DNA of 64,000 nucleotides, from NCBI GenBank assembly GCA_036504515.1, contig DASXVA010000007.1, positions 1-64,000 of the forward strand. The letters are read 5' to 3'. Shown one piece after another: positions 51,728 through 60,240 of the stretch. The notes under the pieces were generated by a model that was not told the DNA's origin, searched no databases, and saw nothing but the letters and a program-made list of their open reading frames with translations. The DNA is from AWTP1-18 sp036504515 (GTDB lineage: Bacteria; Pseudomonadota; Gammaproteobacteria; Burkholderiales; Rhodocyclaceae). The position numbers were made by a program, and so were the translations under genes. Numbering within the stretch: position 1 is the stretch's first letter; every line of letters begins with the position of its first letter.

Positions 51728-51762
51728 CGTGTGACTCTTGGGTCAGCGGATGGGGCAGTGGA

Positions 51763-52722
51763 TCAGTGATCCAGCGCATCCAGATACCGTTCGGCATCCA
51801 GTGCAGCCTGGCAGCCCGTGGCTGCACTGGTGATGGCCTGCTTGTAAATCTGGTCCTGAACGTCACCCGCAGCAAAGATGCCGGGAATGCTGGTGGCTGT
51901 GGCATTACCGCTGTTGCCGCTCTTGGTCACAATGTAGCCATTGTCCATGTCGAGTTGGCCGGTGAAGAGATCCGTATTCGGCTTGTGGCCGATGGCGATA
52001 AATACGCCCTGCACCGAAATGTCTTCCGTTGCACCGGTCTGGGCGCTCTTGACGCGCATGCCGGTAACGCCGCTCTTGTCGCCCAGCACTTCATCCAGGG
52101 TGGTGTTCCATTTGATGGTGACCTTGCCGGCTTTTTCCTTTTCGAACAACTTGTCCTGCAGAATTTTTTCGCTACGGAACTTGTCGCGGCGATGGACCAC
52201 GGTCACGTGGCTGGCGATGTTGGCTAGGTAGAGGGCTTCTTCAACAGCCGTGTTGCCGCCACCGATAACCGCCACGGGTTGGTTGCGGTAGAAGAATCCA
52301 TCGCAGGTTGCGCAGGCAGAAACGCCCTTGCCAGCGAAGGTTTCTTCGGAAGGCAGGCCCAGATACTGGGCAGAAGCACCGGTAGCGATAATCAAGGCGT
52401 CGCAGGTGTATTCACCAGCATCACCAATCAGGCGGATCGGTTTTTCCGTCAGCTTGGCGGTATGGATGTGATCGAAGATGATTTCTGTGTTGAAACGTTC
52501 GGCATGCTTTTGAAAGCGGGCCATCAATTCCGGGCCTTGAACGCCGTCGGCATCAGCAGGCCAGTTGTCCACTTCGGTGGTCGTCATCAGCTGACCACCC
52601 TGGGCCAGACCCGTTACCAGGACGGGATTAAGGTTGGCCCGGGCAGCGTAAACAGCTGCGGTGTAACCGGCAGGACCGGAACCCAGAATCAGAAGACGGG
52701 AATGACGGGTGGTTGCGGACAT
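51763..52722 (-). CDS. trxB: Thioredoxin reductase
   Basis: A 319-residue flavoprotein from the ATG at 52722 (MSATTRHSRLL); the frame continues four codons upstream without a better site. Motifs are the FAD-binding GSGPAGYTAAVYAARA, the redox pair CATC in SACATCDGFF, the NADPH-binding GGGNTAVEEALYLA and the C-terminal AAGDVQD. It moves electrons from NADPH to thioredoxin. It diverges from the Crp-family gene. This arrangement with ftsK is typical of betaproteobacteria. Confidence 0.95.
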   Translation of the reverse strand: MSATTRHSRLLILGSGPAGYTAAVYAARANLNPVLVTGLAQGGQLMTTTEVDNWPADADGVQGPELMARFQKHAERFNTEIIFDHIHTAKLTEKPIRLIGDAGEYTCDALIIATGASAQYLGLPSEETFAGKGVSACATCDGFFYRNQPVAVIGGGNTAVEEALYLANIASHVTVVHRRDKFRSEKILQDKLFEKEKAGKVTIKWNTTLDEVLGDKSGVTGMRVKSAQTGATEDISVQGVFIAIGHKPNTDLFTGQLDMDNGYIVTKSGNSGNATATSIPGIFAAGDVQDQIYKQAITSAATGCQAALDAERYLDALDH

Positions 52723-52814
52723 GTTTGATCTCACCTACTGTTGATATGTTGGGCATTATACTTGCGGGCCTCATAAGCCATTTCAACCCCTCTTATTAAC
52801 CCGGACTATCAGCT

Positions 52815-53471
52815 ATGGCTGTTTCGACCACTGTTCTTCGCGCCTTGCCCATCTTCGATACCTTGGATGATGGGAGGCTTGTTCCTGTTGCCAAGGTGGC
52901 CGCATTACGCCATGCGCCCAGGGGGACCGTAGTGGTTCGTGAAGGAGACCGCACCGACAACATCTACTTTGTCGTGAATGGTCACCTGAAGGTTTCGGTG
53001 TCCGACGATGAAGGCCGCGAAGTGATCCTGTCGATCCTTGGCCCGGGCGAATTGTTCGGGGAAATGGGCGTGCTGGACGACAATCCCCGCTCCGCCACGA
53101 TTACCGCGACCCACAGCAGTGACTTGGTGACCATCAGCAAGGCCGACTTCCAGACCTGTCTGCTGGATAACTTTGATGTTTCCTTGTACATCATGCGTGG
53201 CTTGGCCCAGCGGTTGCGGCAGGCGGATCGCAAGATTGAAAGCTTGGCCCTGATGGATGTTTTTGGTCGCGTTGCCAGATTGTTGCTGGATTTGTCCGAA
53301 GAAGAAGATGGCAAGCGCGTCATTCGTAAAAAGATGACCAAGCAGGATATTGCCAAGATGATCGGCGCCTCCCGGGAAATGGTCAGCCGTGTCATGACCG
53401 ACCTGCGGGGCCAGGGCTTGCTGGAAGAGGACGCCAACGGCATCGTCTTGCACGGGGAATTCGGCCAGTAA
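52815..53471 (+). CDS. Crp/Fnr-family transcriptional regulator
   Basis: A 218-residue regulator with an N-terminal cyclic-nucleotide-like sensor (GTVVVREGDRTDNIYFVVNG, GPGELFGEMGVLDDNPRSATI), a long dimer helix and a C-terminal winged helix (MTKQDIAKMIGASREMVSRV). There are no clustered cysteines, so it is not an FNR-type iron-sulfur sensor. The FGE and RSAT phosphate-cassette positions are close to those of CRP, so cyclic AMP or another nucleotide is a possible ligand. It lies between trxB (divergent) and ftsK (same direction, 150 bases). Confidence 0.88.
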   Translation: MAVSTTVLRALPIFDTLDDGRLVPVAKVAALRHAPRGTVVVREGDRTDNIYFVVNGHLKVSVSDDEGREVILSILGPGELFGEMGVLDDNPRSATITATHSSDLVTISKADFQTCLLDNFDVSLYIMRGLAQRLRQADRKIESLALMDVFGRVARLLLDLSEEEDGKRVIRKKMTKQDIAKMIGASREMVSRVMTDLRGQGLLEEDANGIVLHGEFGQ

Positions 53472-53621
53472 ACGAGACGCTTAGCCGTCCTTGCCGGAAA
53501 GTTTCGGCACAAGTCCCGACTTCTGGCCGGAAAAAGGCTTTTTATCCCCCCCTTGTTTCAGCCTTAATTCGGGCAGTGCAGGTCAATAATCAATACTAAC
53601 CCCCAGTGTATTGGTGTTCCT

Positions 53622-55931
53622 ATGGCCGTTCTGCCTTCCCGGCGCCCTGAAGCGGCGCAACCCTTGCCCGAAAAAATCGTTGCTCTGATGAACGAGGCCC
53701 GCTGGTTGATGCTGGCTGCCCTTGGCGGTTACATCGCGCTGGTGCTCGGCGGGTTCAGCGCGGGTGACCCGGGCTGGTCCCACGCCGTGCAAGTGGAAAA
53801 AATCGCAAATCCGGGAGGTCGCCTGGGAGCTTGGCTGGCAGACTTCCTGCTGTATTTCCTCGGGTTTTCGGCTTGGTGGGTGGTTCTCTTTCTGCTGTTT
53901 TTGGTGGCTTGGGGCTATCGCCGCCTGGAAGGCTTGCTGACGACGGACCGCCGCCCCTTTCTGATCGCCGCCATTGGTTTTGCCATTTTGTTGCTTTCCA
54001 GTTCTGGCATGGAAGCCATGCGGTTTTGGAGCGTATCCAGCCCCTTGCCCCAGTCACCGGGCGGGCTTCTGGGATATGAGGTCAGTCGGCTTGTTGCCCA
54101 GTATCTGGGTTTTCATGGCGGCACCCTGATTTTGCTGGCCTTGATTGCGGTGGGCCTTTCTGTCTTTACCGGTTTGTCCTGGATTGCCCTGTCTGAACGA
54201 GTGGGCTACGGATTGGAACGGGCTTGGTTTGGCGGCAAACAATTCCTGCAAACCCGGCAGGATCGTCGTTACGGCAAGGTCGTTGCCGAAAAGCGCGAAG
54301 CCGTGGTGGAAGTGGAACGAAAGAAGATCGAAGAAAGCCCCCCCGTTGCCATCAAGATCGAGCAACTGGAAGTCGAGGTGCCGGTGGCGCCCAAAGCTGT
54401 GGCCCGGGCCGAGAAGGAACGCCAGACGCCCCTGTTCTACGATGCGCCGGGGGAAGCTTTGCCGCCCCTGCATTTGTTAGATGATCCGACCCACAACCCC
54501 GACGACATGCCTGCAGCGGAAACGCTGGAATTCACTTCCCGCCTGATTGAACGCAAGTTGGCGGACTTTGGTGTGACGGTCAAGGTGCTCTCCGCCAATC
54601 CCGGCCCGGTGGTGACTCGCTACGAAATCGATCCGGCCACGGGCGTCAAGGGTAGCCAGATCGTCAATCTGGCCAAGGATCTGGCCCGCTCCCTCTCTCT
54701 GGTCAGTATCCGGGTTGTGGAAACGGTGCCTGGCAAGTCCTGCATGGCCCTGGAGTTGCCCAACGCCAAACGGCAGACGGTGCGCCTCAAGGAAATCATC
54801 GGTTCCAAGGCCTACAACAACATGAGTTCGCCCCTGGCCATGGCTCTGGGTAAAGACATTTCCGGTCAGCCGGTGGTGACCGATCTGGCCAAGATGCCCC
54901 ATTTGCTGGTGGCCGGTACAACAGGTTCCGGCAAGTCGGTGGGGATCAACGCCATGATCCTGTCGCTGCTCTACAAGTCCGAGCCCAAGGATGTGCGGCT
55001 GATCATGGTGGACCCCAAGATGCTGGAGCTGTCCATCTACGAAGGCATTCCCCATCTGCTGGCGCCGGTGGTGACCGACATGAACAAGGCCGCCAACGCC
55101 TTGAACTGGTGTGTCGGCGAAATGGAAAAGCGTTACAAGCTGATGTCGGCCCTGGGGGTACGGAATCTGGCCGGTTTCAACGCCAAGATTCGGGATGCGG
55201 AAAAGGCTGGCGAACATATTCCCAACCCTTTCCCCCTGGTACCCGAATCGCCGGAACCCCTGAAAACACTGCCCTACGTGGTGGTGGTGATCGACGAGCT
55301 GGCCGATCTGATGATGGTAGTGGGCAAAAAGGTCGAAGAACTGATTGCCCGATTGGCCCAGAAGGCGCGGGCCTCCGGCATTCACTTGATTCTGGCGACC
55401 CAGCGTCCCAGCGTCGATGTCATCACCGGCTTGATCAAGGCCAACATTCCCACCCGGATTGCCTTCCAGGTCAGCAGCAAGATCGACTCCCGCACCATCC
55501 TCGACCAAATGGGCGCAGAAGCCTTGCTGGGCCAGGGGGACATGCTTTATCTGGCCCCCGGTACCGGCCTGCCAACCCGGGTTCACGGCGCTTTTGTGGC
55601 CGATGAAGAAGTGCATCACGTGGTGGATCACCTACGCAAAGTGGCACCGCCCGAATACATCGACGACATCCTTTCTGCTCCAGCCGCCGATAGTGACGGC
55701 GGTAGCGGAGGGGAAGCCGGTGGCGATGCCGAGGCCGACCCCATGTACGATCAGGCGGTCGAAGTGGTGCTTAAAACCCGGCGACCTTCCATTTCCCTGG
55801 TTCAGCGGCATTTACGGATTGGTTACAACCGTGCAGCCCGGCTGATTGAGGCCATGGAACATGCCGGTCTGGTGTCTTCCATGAATGGAGCTGGGAGCCG
55901 AGAGGTCTTGGTGCCGGAAAAGTCCGAGTAG
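53622..55931 (+). CDS. ftsK: DNA translocase FtsK
   Basis: A 769-residue protein with four membrane helices in the first 200 residues (LAALGGYIALVLGGF, LYFLGFSAWWVVLFLLFLVAWG, LIAAIGFAILLLSS, LILLALIAVGLSVFTGL), a short linker and the motor domain with Walker A VAGTTGSGKSVGIN and Walker B VVVIDELADLMM. The C-terminal gamma winged helix (MYDQAVEVVLKTRRPSISLV, RIGYNRAARLIEAMEHAGLV) reads KOPS and activates XerCD at dif. The linker is short compared with E. coli FtsK. It acts at the septum during chromosome segregation. No strong ribosome site precedes the ATG. Confidence 0.95.
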   Translation: MAVLPSRRPEAAQPLPEKIVALMNEARWLMLAALGGYIALVLGGFSAGDPGWSHAVQVEKIANPGGRLGAWLADFLLYFLGFSAWWVVLFLLFLVAWGYRRLEGLLTTDRRPFLIAAIGFAILLLSSSGMEAMRFWSVSSPLPQSPGGLLGYEVSRLVAQYLGFHGGTLILLALIAVGLSVFTGLSWIALSERVGYGLERAWFGGKQFLQTRQDRRYGKVVAEKREAVVEVERKKIEESPPVAIKIEQLEVEVPVAPKAVARAEKERQTPLFYDAPGEALPPLHLLDDPTHNPDDMPAAETLEFTSRLIERKLADFGVTVKVLSANPGPVVTRYEIDPATGVKGSQIVNLAKDLARSLSLVSIRVVETVPGKSCMALELPNAKRQTVRLKEIIGSKAYNNMSSPLAMALGKDISGQPVVTDLAKMPHLLVAGTTGSGKSVGINAMILSLLYKSEPKDVRLIMVDPKMLELSIYEGIPHLLAPVVTDMNKAANALNWCVGEMEKRYKLMSALGVRNLAGFNAKIRDAEKAGEHIPNPFPLVPESPEPLKTLPYVVVVIDELADLMMVVGKKVEELIARLAQKARASGIHLILATQRPSVDVITGLIKANIPTRIAFQVSSKIDSRTILDQMGAEALLGQGDMLYLAPGTGLPTRVHGAFVADEEVHHVVDHLRKVAPPEYIDDILSAPAADSDGGSGGEAGGDAEADPMYDQAVEVVLKTRRPSISLVQRHLRIGYNRAARLIEAMEHAGLVSSMNGAGSREVLVPEKSE

Positions 55932-55976
55932 GGCTTACCGGGCAAGAGCATTCATCTTTGGGGGATAATTGGCCCC

Positions 55977-56588
55977 ATGATGATTCGAACTTTTATCGCT
56001 GCCGCCGCCCTGTTGGGTGCGGCCTGCGCCCAAGCCTCCGGTTTGGAACAACTCAACGCCTTTCTCGCTGGCGCCCATACGGCCCAAGGCAGCTTTGCCC
56101 AAGTGGTCACTGCCAAGTCAGGACGCAAGCCGCAGCAATCTTCCGGCAGCTTTGCCCTGCAGCGGCCCGGCAAGTTTCGCTGGATTTACGACAAGCCCTA
56201 TCCTCAAACTCTGGTCAGCGATGGCGACAAGTTCTGGAGTTTCGATCCCGACTTGAATCAGGTCACCGTACGCAAGTTGGGCAAGGCCCTGGGTTCCAGC
56301 CCCGCCGCTTTGTTGGCTGGCGACGGACTGGACAAGAACTTCGATCTGAAAGATTCCGGTAGCGAAAACGGCGTGGAGTACGTGGATGCCACGCCCAAGG
56401 CCCAGGACGCCTCCTTCCAGCGGGTCCGCATTGGGCTGGTCGCGAACGTACCGCAAACCATGGAAATCCACGACAACTTCGGTCAGACCACGGTGCTGCG
56501 CTTTACCCGCTTCCAGATGAACCCGGCCTTGAACGCCAACCTGTTCCATTTCACGCCGCCCAAGGGGGCGGATGTGGTCGGCGAGTAA
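55977..56588 (+). CDS. lolA: Outer-membrane lipoprotein carrier protein LolA
   Basis: A 203-residue periplasmic chaperone. The signal peptide MMIRTFIAAAALLGAACAQA precedes SGLEQLNAFLAGAHTAQGSF. The LolA core includes FRWIYDKPYPQTLVSDG and FWSFDPDLNQVTVRK, then FTRFQMNPALNANLFHFTPPKG. It receives outer-membrane lipoproteins from the LolCDE exporter and hands them to LolB. ftsK, lolA and rarA run in the same direction with small gaps (45 and 29 bases), a conserved order. Confidence 0.94.
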   Translation: MMIRTFIAAAALLGAACAQASGLEQLNAFLAGAHTAQGSFAQVVTAKSGRKPQQSSGSFALQRPGKFRWIYDKPYPQTLVSDGDKFWSFDPDLNQVTVRKLGKALGSSPAALLAGDGLDKNFDLKDSGSENGVEYVDATPKAQDASFQRVRIGLVANVPQTMEIHDNFGQTTVLRFTRFQMNPALNANLFHFTPPKGADVVGE

Positions 56589-56617
56589 TCGGCGGCATCT
56601 TTGCCTGAATATCTGCC

Positions 56618-57940
56618 GTGACTGATCTGTTTTCCCAGAACACTCCTGCCCATGCCCCTCTGGCCGAACTGCTGCGGCCAAAGCATCTGGATGAAGTTAT
56701 TGGCCAGCAACATCTGCTCGGCCCGGGAAAACCTTTGCGTCTGGCCTTCGAGTCGAGAACGCCCCATTCCATGATTCTGTGGGGGCCGCCGGGGGTGGGG
56801 AAAACTACCCTGGCGCGCCTGACGGCGGATGCTTTTGATGCCGAGTTCATTGCCCTGTCGGCGGTTTTTTCCGGGGTGAAGGATATTCGTGAGGCCATGC
56901 AGAAAGCCGAGCTGACCTTGGCTCAGCATGGTCGCCGCACCCTGCTGTTTGTGGATGAGGTGCATCGCTTCAACAAGTCCCAGCAGGATGCCTTTCTGCC
57001 CTACGTCGAGAACGGCACCGTCACTTTCATCGGGGCGACTACGGAGAATCCTTCCTTCGAGGTGAATTCCGCTTTGCTGTCCCGGGCGGCGGTTTATGTG
57101 CTGAAAAGTCTGACAGAAGATGAGCTACGGCAACTCTTCAGCCGTGCTCAGGAACAGGCTTTTGCCGATATCGCGTTTGACGACGATGCCCGGGATCGTT
57201 TGATCGGCTATGCCGATGGCGATGCCCGACGTTTGCTCAACGTTCTGGAGCAAATGCGCACGGCTGCCCACACTGCCCAGGTCAGCCGGATTGATGTCGA
57301 CTTTCTGGAGTCGGCCATGGCGCGGGACATGCGCCGTTTCGACAAGGGTGGCGATGCTTTCTACGACCAGATTTCTGCATTGCATAAATCCGTGCGGGGC
57401 TCCAATCCCGATGCCGCTCTTTACTGGTTGGTGCGCATGCTGGACGGCGGTGCCGATCCGCTTTACATGGGCCGTCGCCTGATCCGCATGGCCAGCGAAG
57501 ACATCGGCCTGGCCGATCCCCGCGCGCTGCGGTTGACCCTGGATGCCGTCGAAACCTATGAGCGGCTTGGCTCGCCGGAAGGGGAACTGGCCCTGGCGGA
57601 AGCGGTGTTGTATCTGGCCGTGGCGCCCAAGTCCAACGCTGCCTATATGGCCTATAACGCGGTTCGTGCCTTCATCAGCAAAGACAAATCACGTCCGGTA
57701 CCGGAGCATTTGCGCAATGCGCCGACAAAGTTGATGAAGCAGCTAGGGTATGGCCGGGAGTACCGCTACGCCCACGATGAGCCCGAGGCCTATGCGGCAG
57801 GTGAGGAATATCTTCCCGAGGGGATGTCCTCCATGAGCTGGTACGAGCCCACGCCCCGAGGACTGGAGCAAAAAATAGCGGACAAACTGGCCCATCTGCG
57901 GGAACTGGATGCGGCCGCAGCAAAGGCCCGCAAAAGGTAG
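56618..57940 (+). CDS. rarA: Replication-associated recombination protein A (AAA+ ATPase)
   Basis: A 440-residue AAA+ protein starting at a GTG, MTDLFSQNTPAHAPLAELLRP. It has the N-terminal RPKHLDEVIGQQHLLGPGKPL, Walker A ILWGPPGVGKTTLARL, Walker B LLFVDEVHRFNKSQQDAFL, sensor ATTENPSFEVN, and the C-terminal MgsA domain (YWLVRMLDGGADPLYMGRRL, YALLRASEDIGLADPRA-like ASEDIGLADPRAL). It unwinds or remodels stalled replication forks in Gram-negative bacteria. Length is normal. The seryl-tRNA synthetase gene often found next is absent here. Confidence 0.95.
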   Translation: MTDLFSQNTPAHAPLAELLRPKHLDEVIGQQHLLGPGKPLRLAFESRTPHSMILWGPPGVGKTTLARLTADAFDAEFIALSAVFSGVKDIREAMQKAELTLAQHGRRTLLFVDEVHRFNKSQQDAFLPYVENGTVTFIGATTENPSFEVNSALLSRAAVYVLKSLTEDELRQLFSRAQEQAFADIAFDDDARDRLIGYADGDARRLLNVLEQMRTAAHTAQVSRIDVDFLESAMARDMRRFDKGGDAFYDQISALHKSVRGSNPDAALYWLVRMLDGGADPLYMGRRLIRMASEDIGLADPRALRLTLDAVETYERLGSPEGELALAEAVLYLAVAPKSNAAYMAYNAVRAFISKDKSRPVPEHLRNAPTKLMKQLGYGREYRYAHDEPEAYAAGEEYLPEGMSSMSWYEPTPRGLEQKIADKLAHLRELDAAAAKARKR

Positions 57941-57960
57941 CCTGATGGGCTACCGGGCCT
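57924..57960. terminator. Composite hairpin at the end of rarA
   Basis: GGTAGCC (57936-57942) pairs with GGCTACC (57948-57954), and AGGCCC (57924-57929) pairs with GGGCCT (57955-57960) around it. No T-run follows, so efficiency is doubtful. It lies between convergent genes. Confidence 0.4.
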
Positions 57961-57965
57961 GAGTA

Positions 57966-58244
57966 TTAGTCCGCAGCTGGATGGTGGGTGGCGAAATGGA
58001 AAAAGGCCCGCTCGGCGAGGCGTAGTTCCTCTTCTTCTCCAGCCGCAACGGCAGCGGCTGCAGCAGCCTCGCACACCTCATCTTCCAAAATGGTCCGTAA
58101 CACTTCCTCCCCAGCGCAGTCTTGAGCCAAAGCGCAGCCCATCTGCGCAGCAGCATCGAAGGAAATGTGCTCATGGTGGGCAATGGTCTTTACTTCATCT
58201 TCGTTGAGATCAACGTAGTCGAGACACTCTTTTATGGATAGCAT
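57966..58244 (-). CDS. Small acidic conserved protein of unknown function
   Basis: A 92-residue protein rich in Glu, Asp and Ala (MLSIKECLDYVDLNEDEVKT, then IAHHEHISFDAAAQMGCALA). The pattern of a leading LDYVDL, a helix with HEH and an AAxQMG block recurs in short unannotated betaproteobacterial proteins. No membrane segment or cofactor motif is visible; the two His and three Cys could bind metal, but this is a guess. GAGGAG precedes the ATG at 58244, so translation is credible. Its function is unknown. Confidence 0.6.
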   Translation of the reverse strand: MLSIKECLDYVDLNEDEVKTIAHHEHISFDAAAQMGCALAQDCAGEEVLRTILEDEVCEAAAAAAVAAGEEEELRLAERAFFHFATHHPAAD

Positions 58245-58563
58245 TTTGTTCTCCTCATTCAGAATCTTCGCGACAAGTGCCAGATAACAGGCACCGATTT
58301 TTTATTACTTGTTAGAAGAAGTATTGACGTTTATTATTTAAATTCAAGGAATAAGTAATTTTTTAATGGCTGTTTGTATTCATGGTCTTAGCCTGTTTCC
58401 CTCAGAAAAATTGCAGCTTTCCACGCTATCAGTCTTGATTGTGCTGGTAGAAGTGTCCGCTTGTTGGTGCGCCAGGTAACAGTTAGCTGCCAGGGCATAA
58501 CAAATGAAACGGGCGCATGGTTGAGGCCATGCGCCCGTTTGTCTTTCAGCGAAGGAAAGGGGA
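58245..58563. other. Gene-free AT-rich gap with a bidirectional terminator
   Basis: The first 130 bases are markedly AT-rich and probably hold the promoter of the small acidic protein; on the minus strand a TTGAAT and AATACT spaced 16 bases are a weak candidate. No credible small gene is seen. The perfect hairpin at 58507-58540 ends the neighbouring signalling operon. Confidence 0.6.
58507..58540. terminator. Strong terminator of the signalling operon
   Basis: AAACGGGCGCATGG (58507-58520) and its exact complement (58527-58540) form a fourteen-pair stem with a six-base loop. On the minus strand it is followed by CATTTG after the TTT run. It lies 23 bases past the end of the PhnD-like gene, so it most likely ends the minus-strand operon. 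Confidence 0.88.
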
Positions 58564-59310
58564 TTAGTCGACCAGAGTGCTCATCAGGTCGATCATGAAT
58601 TCCACTTCTTCAATGTCTACCGGATCCCAGCCGGGAATGCCGATGTCGGAAAGGATGCGGCGGCCGGCATCGCTGTTGTCCATATTGGTCAGCACCCGGG
58701 TAATTTCTTCGCTGCGGGAAGCCAGTTGAGGTGAAATCAGAAACATGTGATGAACCACATGAATCTGGCTCTTGACCAGAACCCGCAATTGTTTGCGAAT
58801 GACTTCGGACAGATCGTCAAAGGTTTCCGAGAGGAAGAAGCCCACGTCTGCCTGGCTCTTGAGCAGTTCCTTGGCCACCACGACATAGTTGTCCTTGGTG
58901 ATGAACTGAACATTGTCGCGATTGAGGTCCGCTGGCTCCAGCATGATCATGCACATCATGTGCACGTCCGGGTCGTCAGTGGTGGCAACACGGATGCCGG
59001 GCTGTAGTTCCTCGACCCCGTTGATGGGGCTGTCGGCCCGGACGGCAATTACGGCTTCGTCTGACTTGAGGCGGGGGCGGGCGAGGGCGAGGAAGCCCTT
59101 CTCGCGCACCAGCATGCTGGCATCGTAAGGATTGGCATAGATGATATCCACGCGGTCTGCTTCGATGGCTTTGCGTTGGGAATCGAAATCCTCATAGGGC
59201 TCGAAATGGATCGCTTCTCCGAGGGCCTTTTGCAGCAAGGTATTGAAAATGAACCAGCCGGACATGTACTTCATATTGAAGTCTGGACTGACGGTAAAGA
59301 GTCTGGGCAT
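58564..59310 (-). CDS. PhnD-like substrate-binding-type protein without signal peptide
   Basis: A 248-residue protein from the ATG at 59310 (GGAGGAGAG upstream). It has a PhnD/phosphonate-binding type fold: RVDIIYANPYDASMLVREKGF, IAVRADSPINGVEELQPG, VATTDDPDVHMMCMIMLEP and DVGFFLSETFDDL. Usual members are periplasmic and begin with a signal peptide; this one begins MPRLFTVSPDFNMKYM with none, so it is probably a cytoplasmic ligand sensor. It is the last gene of the kinase-GTPase operon (22 bases after the PAS gene). The ligand is unknown. Confidence 0.75.
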   Translation of the reverse strand: MPRLFTVSPDFNMKYMSGWFIFNTLLQKALGEAIHFEPYEDFDSQRKAIEADRVDIIYANPYDASMLVREKGFLALARPRLKSDEAVIAVRADSPINGVEELQPGIRVATTDDPDVHMMCMIMLEPADLNRDNVQFITKDNYVVVAKELLKSQADVGFFLSETFDDLSEVIRKQLRVLVKSQIHVVHHMFLISPQLASRSEEITRVLTNMDNSDAGRRILSDIGIPGWDPVDIEEVEFMIDLMSTLVD

Positions 59311-59332
59311 AAAGCTCTCCTCCCTGATGCGC

Positions 59333-59809
59333 TTAGCGCAATGTTTTATAAAGGGCTTCGGCTTCCAGGACTTTTGCCCGGGAAGGTTTGCGGCGTACCG
59401 AGGTGTAACCCACGACTTTTCCGTTACGGATATTGGTAACGACGGTGGCGTAAACCCAGTAGTAGCGGCCATCCTTGCGCAGGTTTTTGACGTAGCCGTG
59501 CCACTTGGTACCGGCGGCGATGGTGTCCCAGAGCCCCTTGAAGGCAACCGTTGGCATGTCGGGATGGCGCAGGATGTAGTGCTGCTGACCGATCAGTTCC
59601 TCGGCAGAAAACCCCGACATATCAATGAAGGCCTGGTTGGCCTGGGTGATGACCCCGCTCGGGTCTGTACGGGAAACGATGAGTTTGCCTTCCGGGAACG
59701 GGACTTCTTCGTCCACTACCCAGATACGCCGGCTGAAGCCGTCAAAATAGTTCAGGGTGTATTCCTGCCCCGGTCGTCCCTGCAAATCTTCTGGCGTCAT
59801 GTCACGCAT
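59333..59809 (-). CDS. Single PAS-domain protein (Aer-type)
   Basis: A 158-residue protein from the ATG at 59809 (GGAG site upstream; an earlier TTG at 59824 is less likely). The PAS core shows LIVSRTDPSGVITQANQAF, FIDMSGFSAEELIGQQHYIL and RHPDMPTVAFKGLWDTIAAG, the wording seen in Aer and related PAS domains that bind FAD or another cofactor. No output domain follows, so it must signal through a partner, such as the roadblock or kinase proteins of the operon. The gaps to its neighbours are 22 and 23 bases. Confidence 0.85.
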   Translation of the reverse strand: MRDMTPEDLQGRPGQEYTLNYFDGFSRRIWVVDEEVPFPEGKLIVSRTDPSGVITQANQAFIDMSGFSAEELIGQQHYILRHPDMPTVAFKGLWDTIAAGTKWHGYVKNLRKDGRYYWVYATVVTNIRNGKVVGYTSVRRKPSRAKVLEAEALYKTLR

Positions 59810-59832
59810 GTCTGCATCCTCCAATGGGTTGC

Positions 59833-60195
59833 TCAGAGCAGCTTGGCAATGTTGTCGGCGGCGCGTTTCGCGTCGAGGAAGATCAGGCCCAGTTTGGCAC
59901 TGGCCTTGGTGATCACGGACAGGACCGCCTGATCGCCGGCGTAGGTCATGAGGATGAAGCCTTTGGCTCCCTTGACCATGACCTGTTCGAGTTCGCCTCG
60001 TCCCAGCTCCTGCGCACTGCGGTCGCCCAGGGTCAGCATGGCGGCATTCATGGCGCCGACGCGATCCTCGTCCATATGGGCGGGCAGCATGCTGGAAATG
60101 ATCAGTCCGTCGGTGGAGATGACCGCCGAGGCCTCAATGTCGCCTGAACTTGAATTCAGGTCGCTCAAAATGGAAGCAATCATTTCTTCACGCAT
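59833..60195 (-). CDS. Roadblock/LC7-domain protein (MglB-like)
   Basis: A 120-residue protein with the roadblock/LC7 fold: IEASAVISTDGLIISSMLP, DEDRVGAMNAAMLTLGDRSA and MVKGAKGFILMTYAGDQAVL. Stand-alone roadblock proteins act as dimers and regulate small GTPases, as MglB does for MglA. The kinase-GTPase gene of the same operon offers an obvious GTPase partner. GGAG lies before the ATG at 60195. Its size is that of the family (about 115-130). Confidence 0.92.
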   Translation of the reverse strand: MREEMIASILSDLNSSSGDIEASAVISTDGLIISSMLPAHMDEDRVGAMNAAMLTLGDRSAQELGRGELEQVMVKGAKGFILMTYAGDQAVLSVITKASAKLGLIFLDAKRAADNIAKLL

Positions 60196-60240
60196 TTGTT
60201 ATGACTCCAAAGGTGATTTTCTGTAGATGTGCTGGCATGT

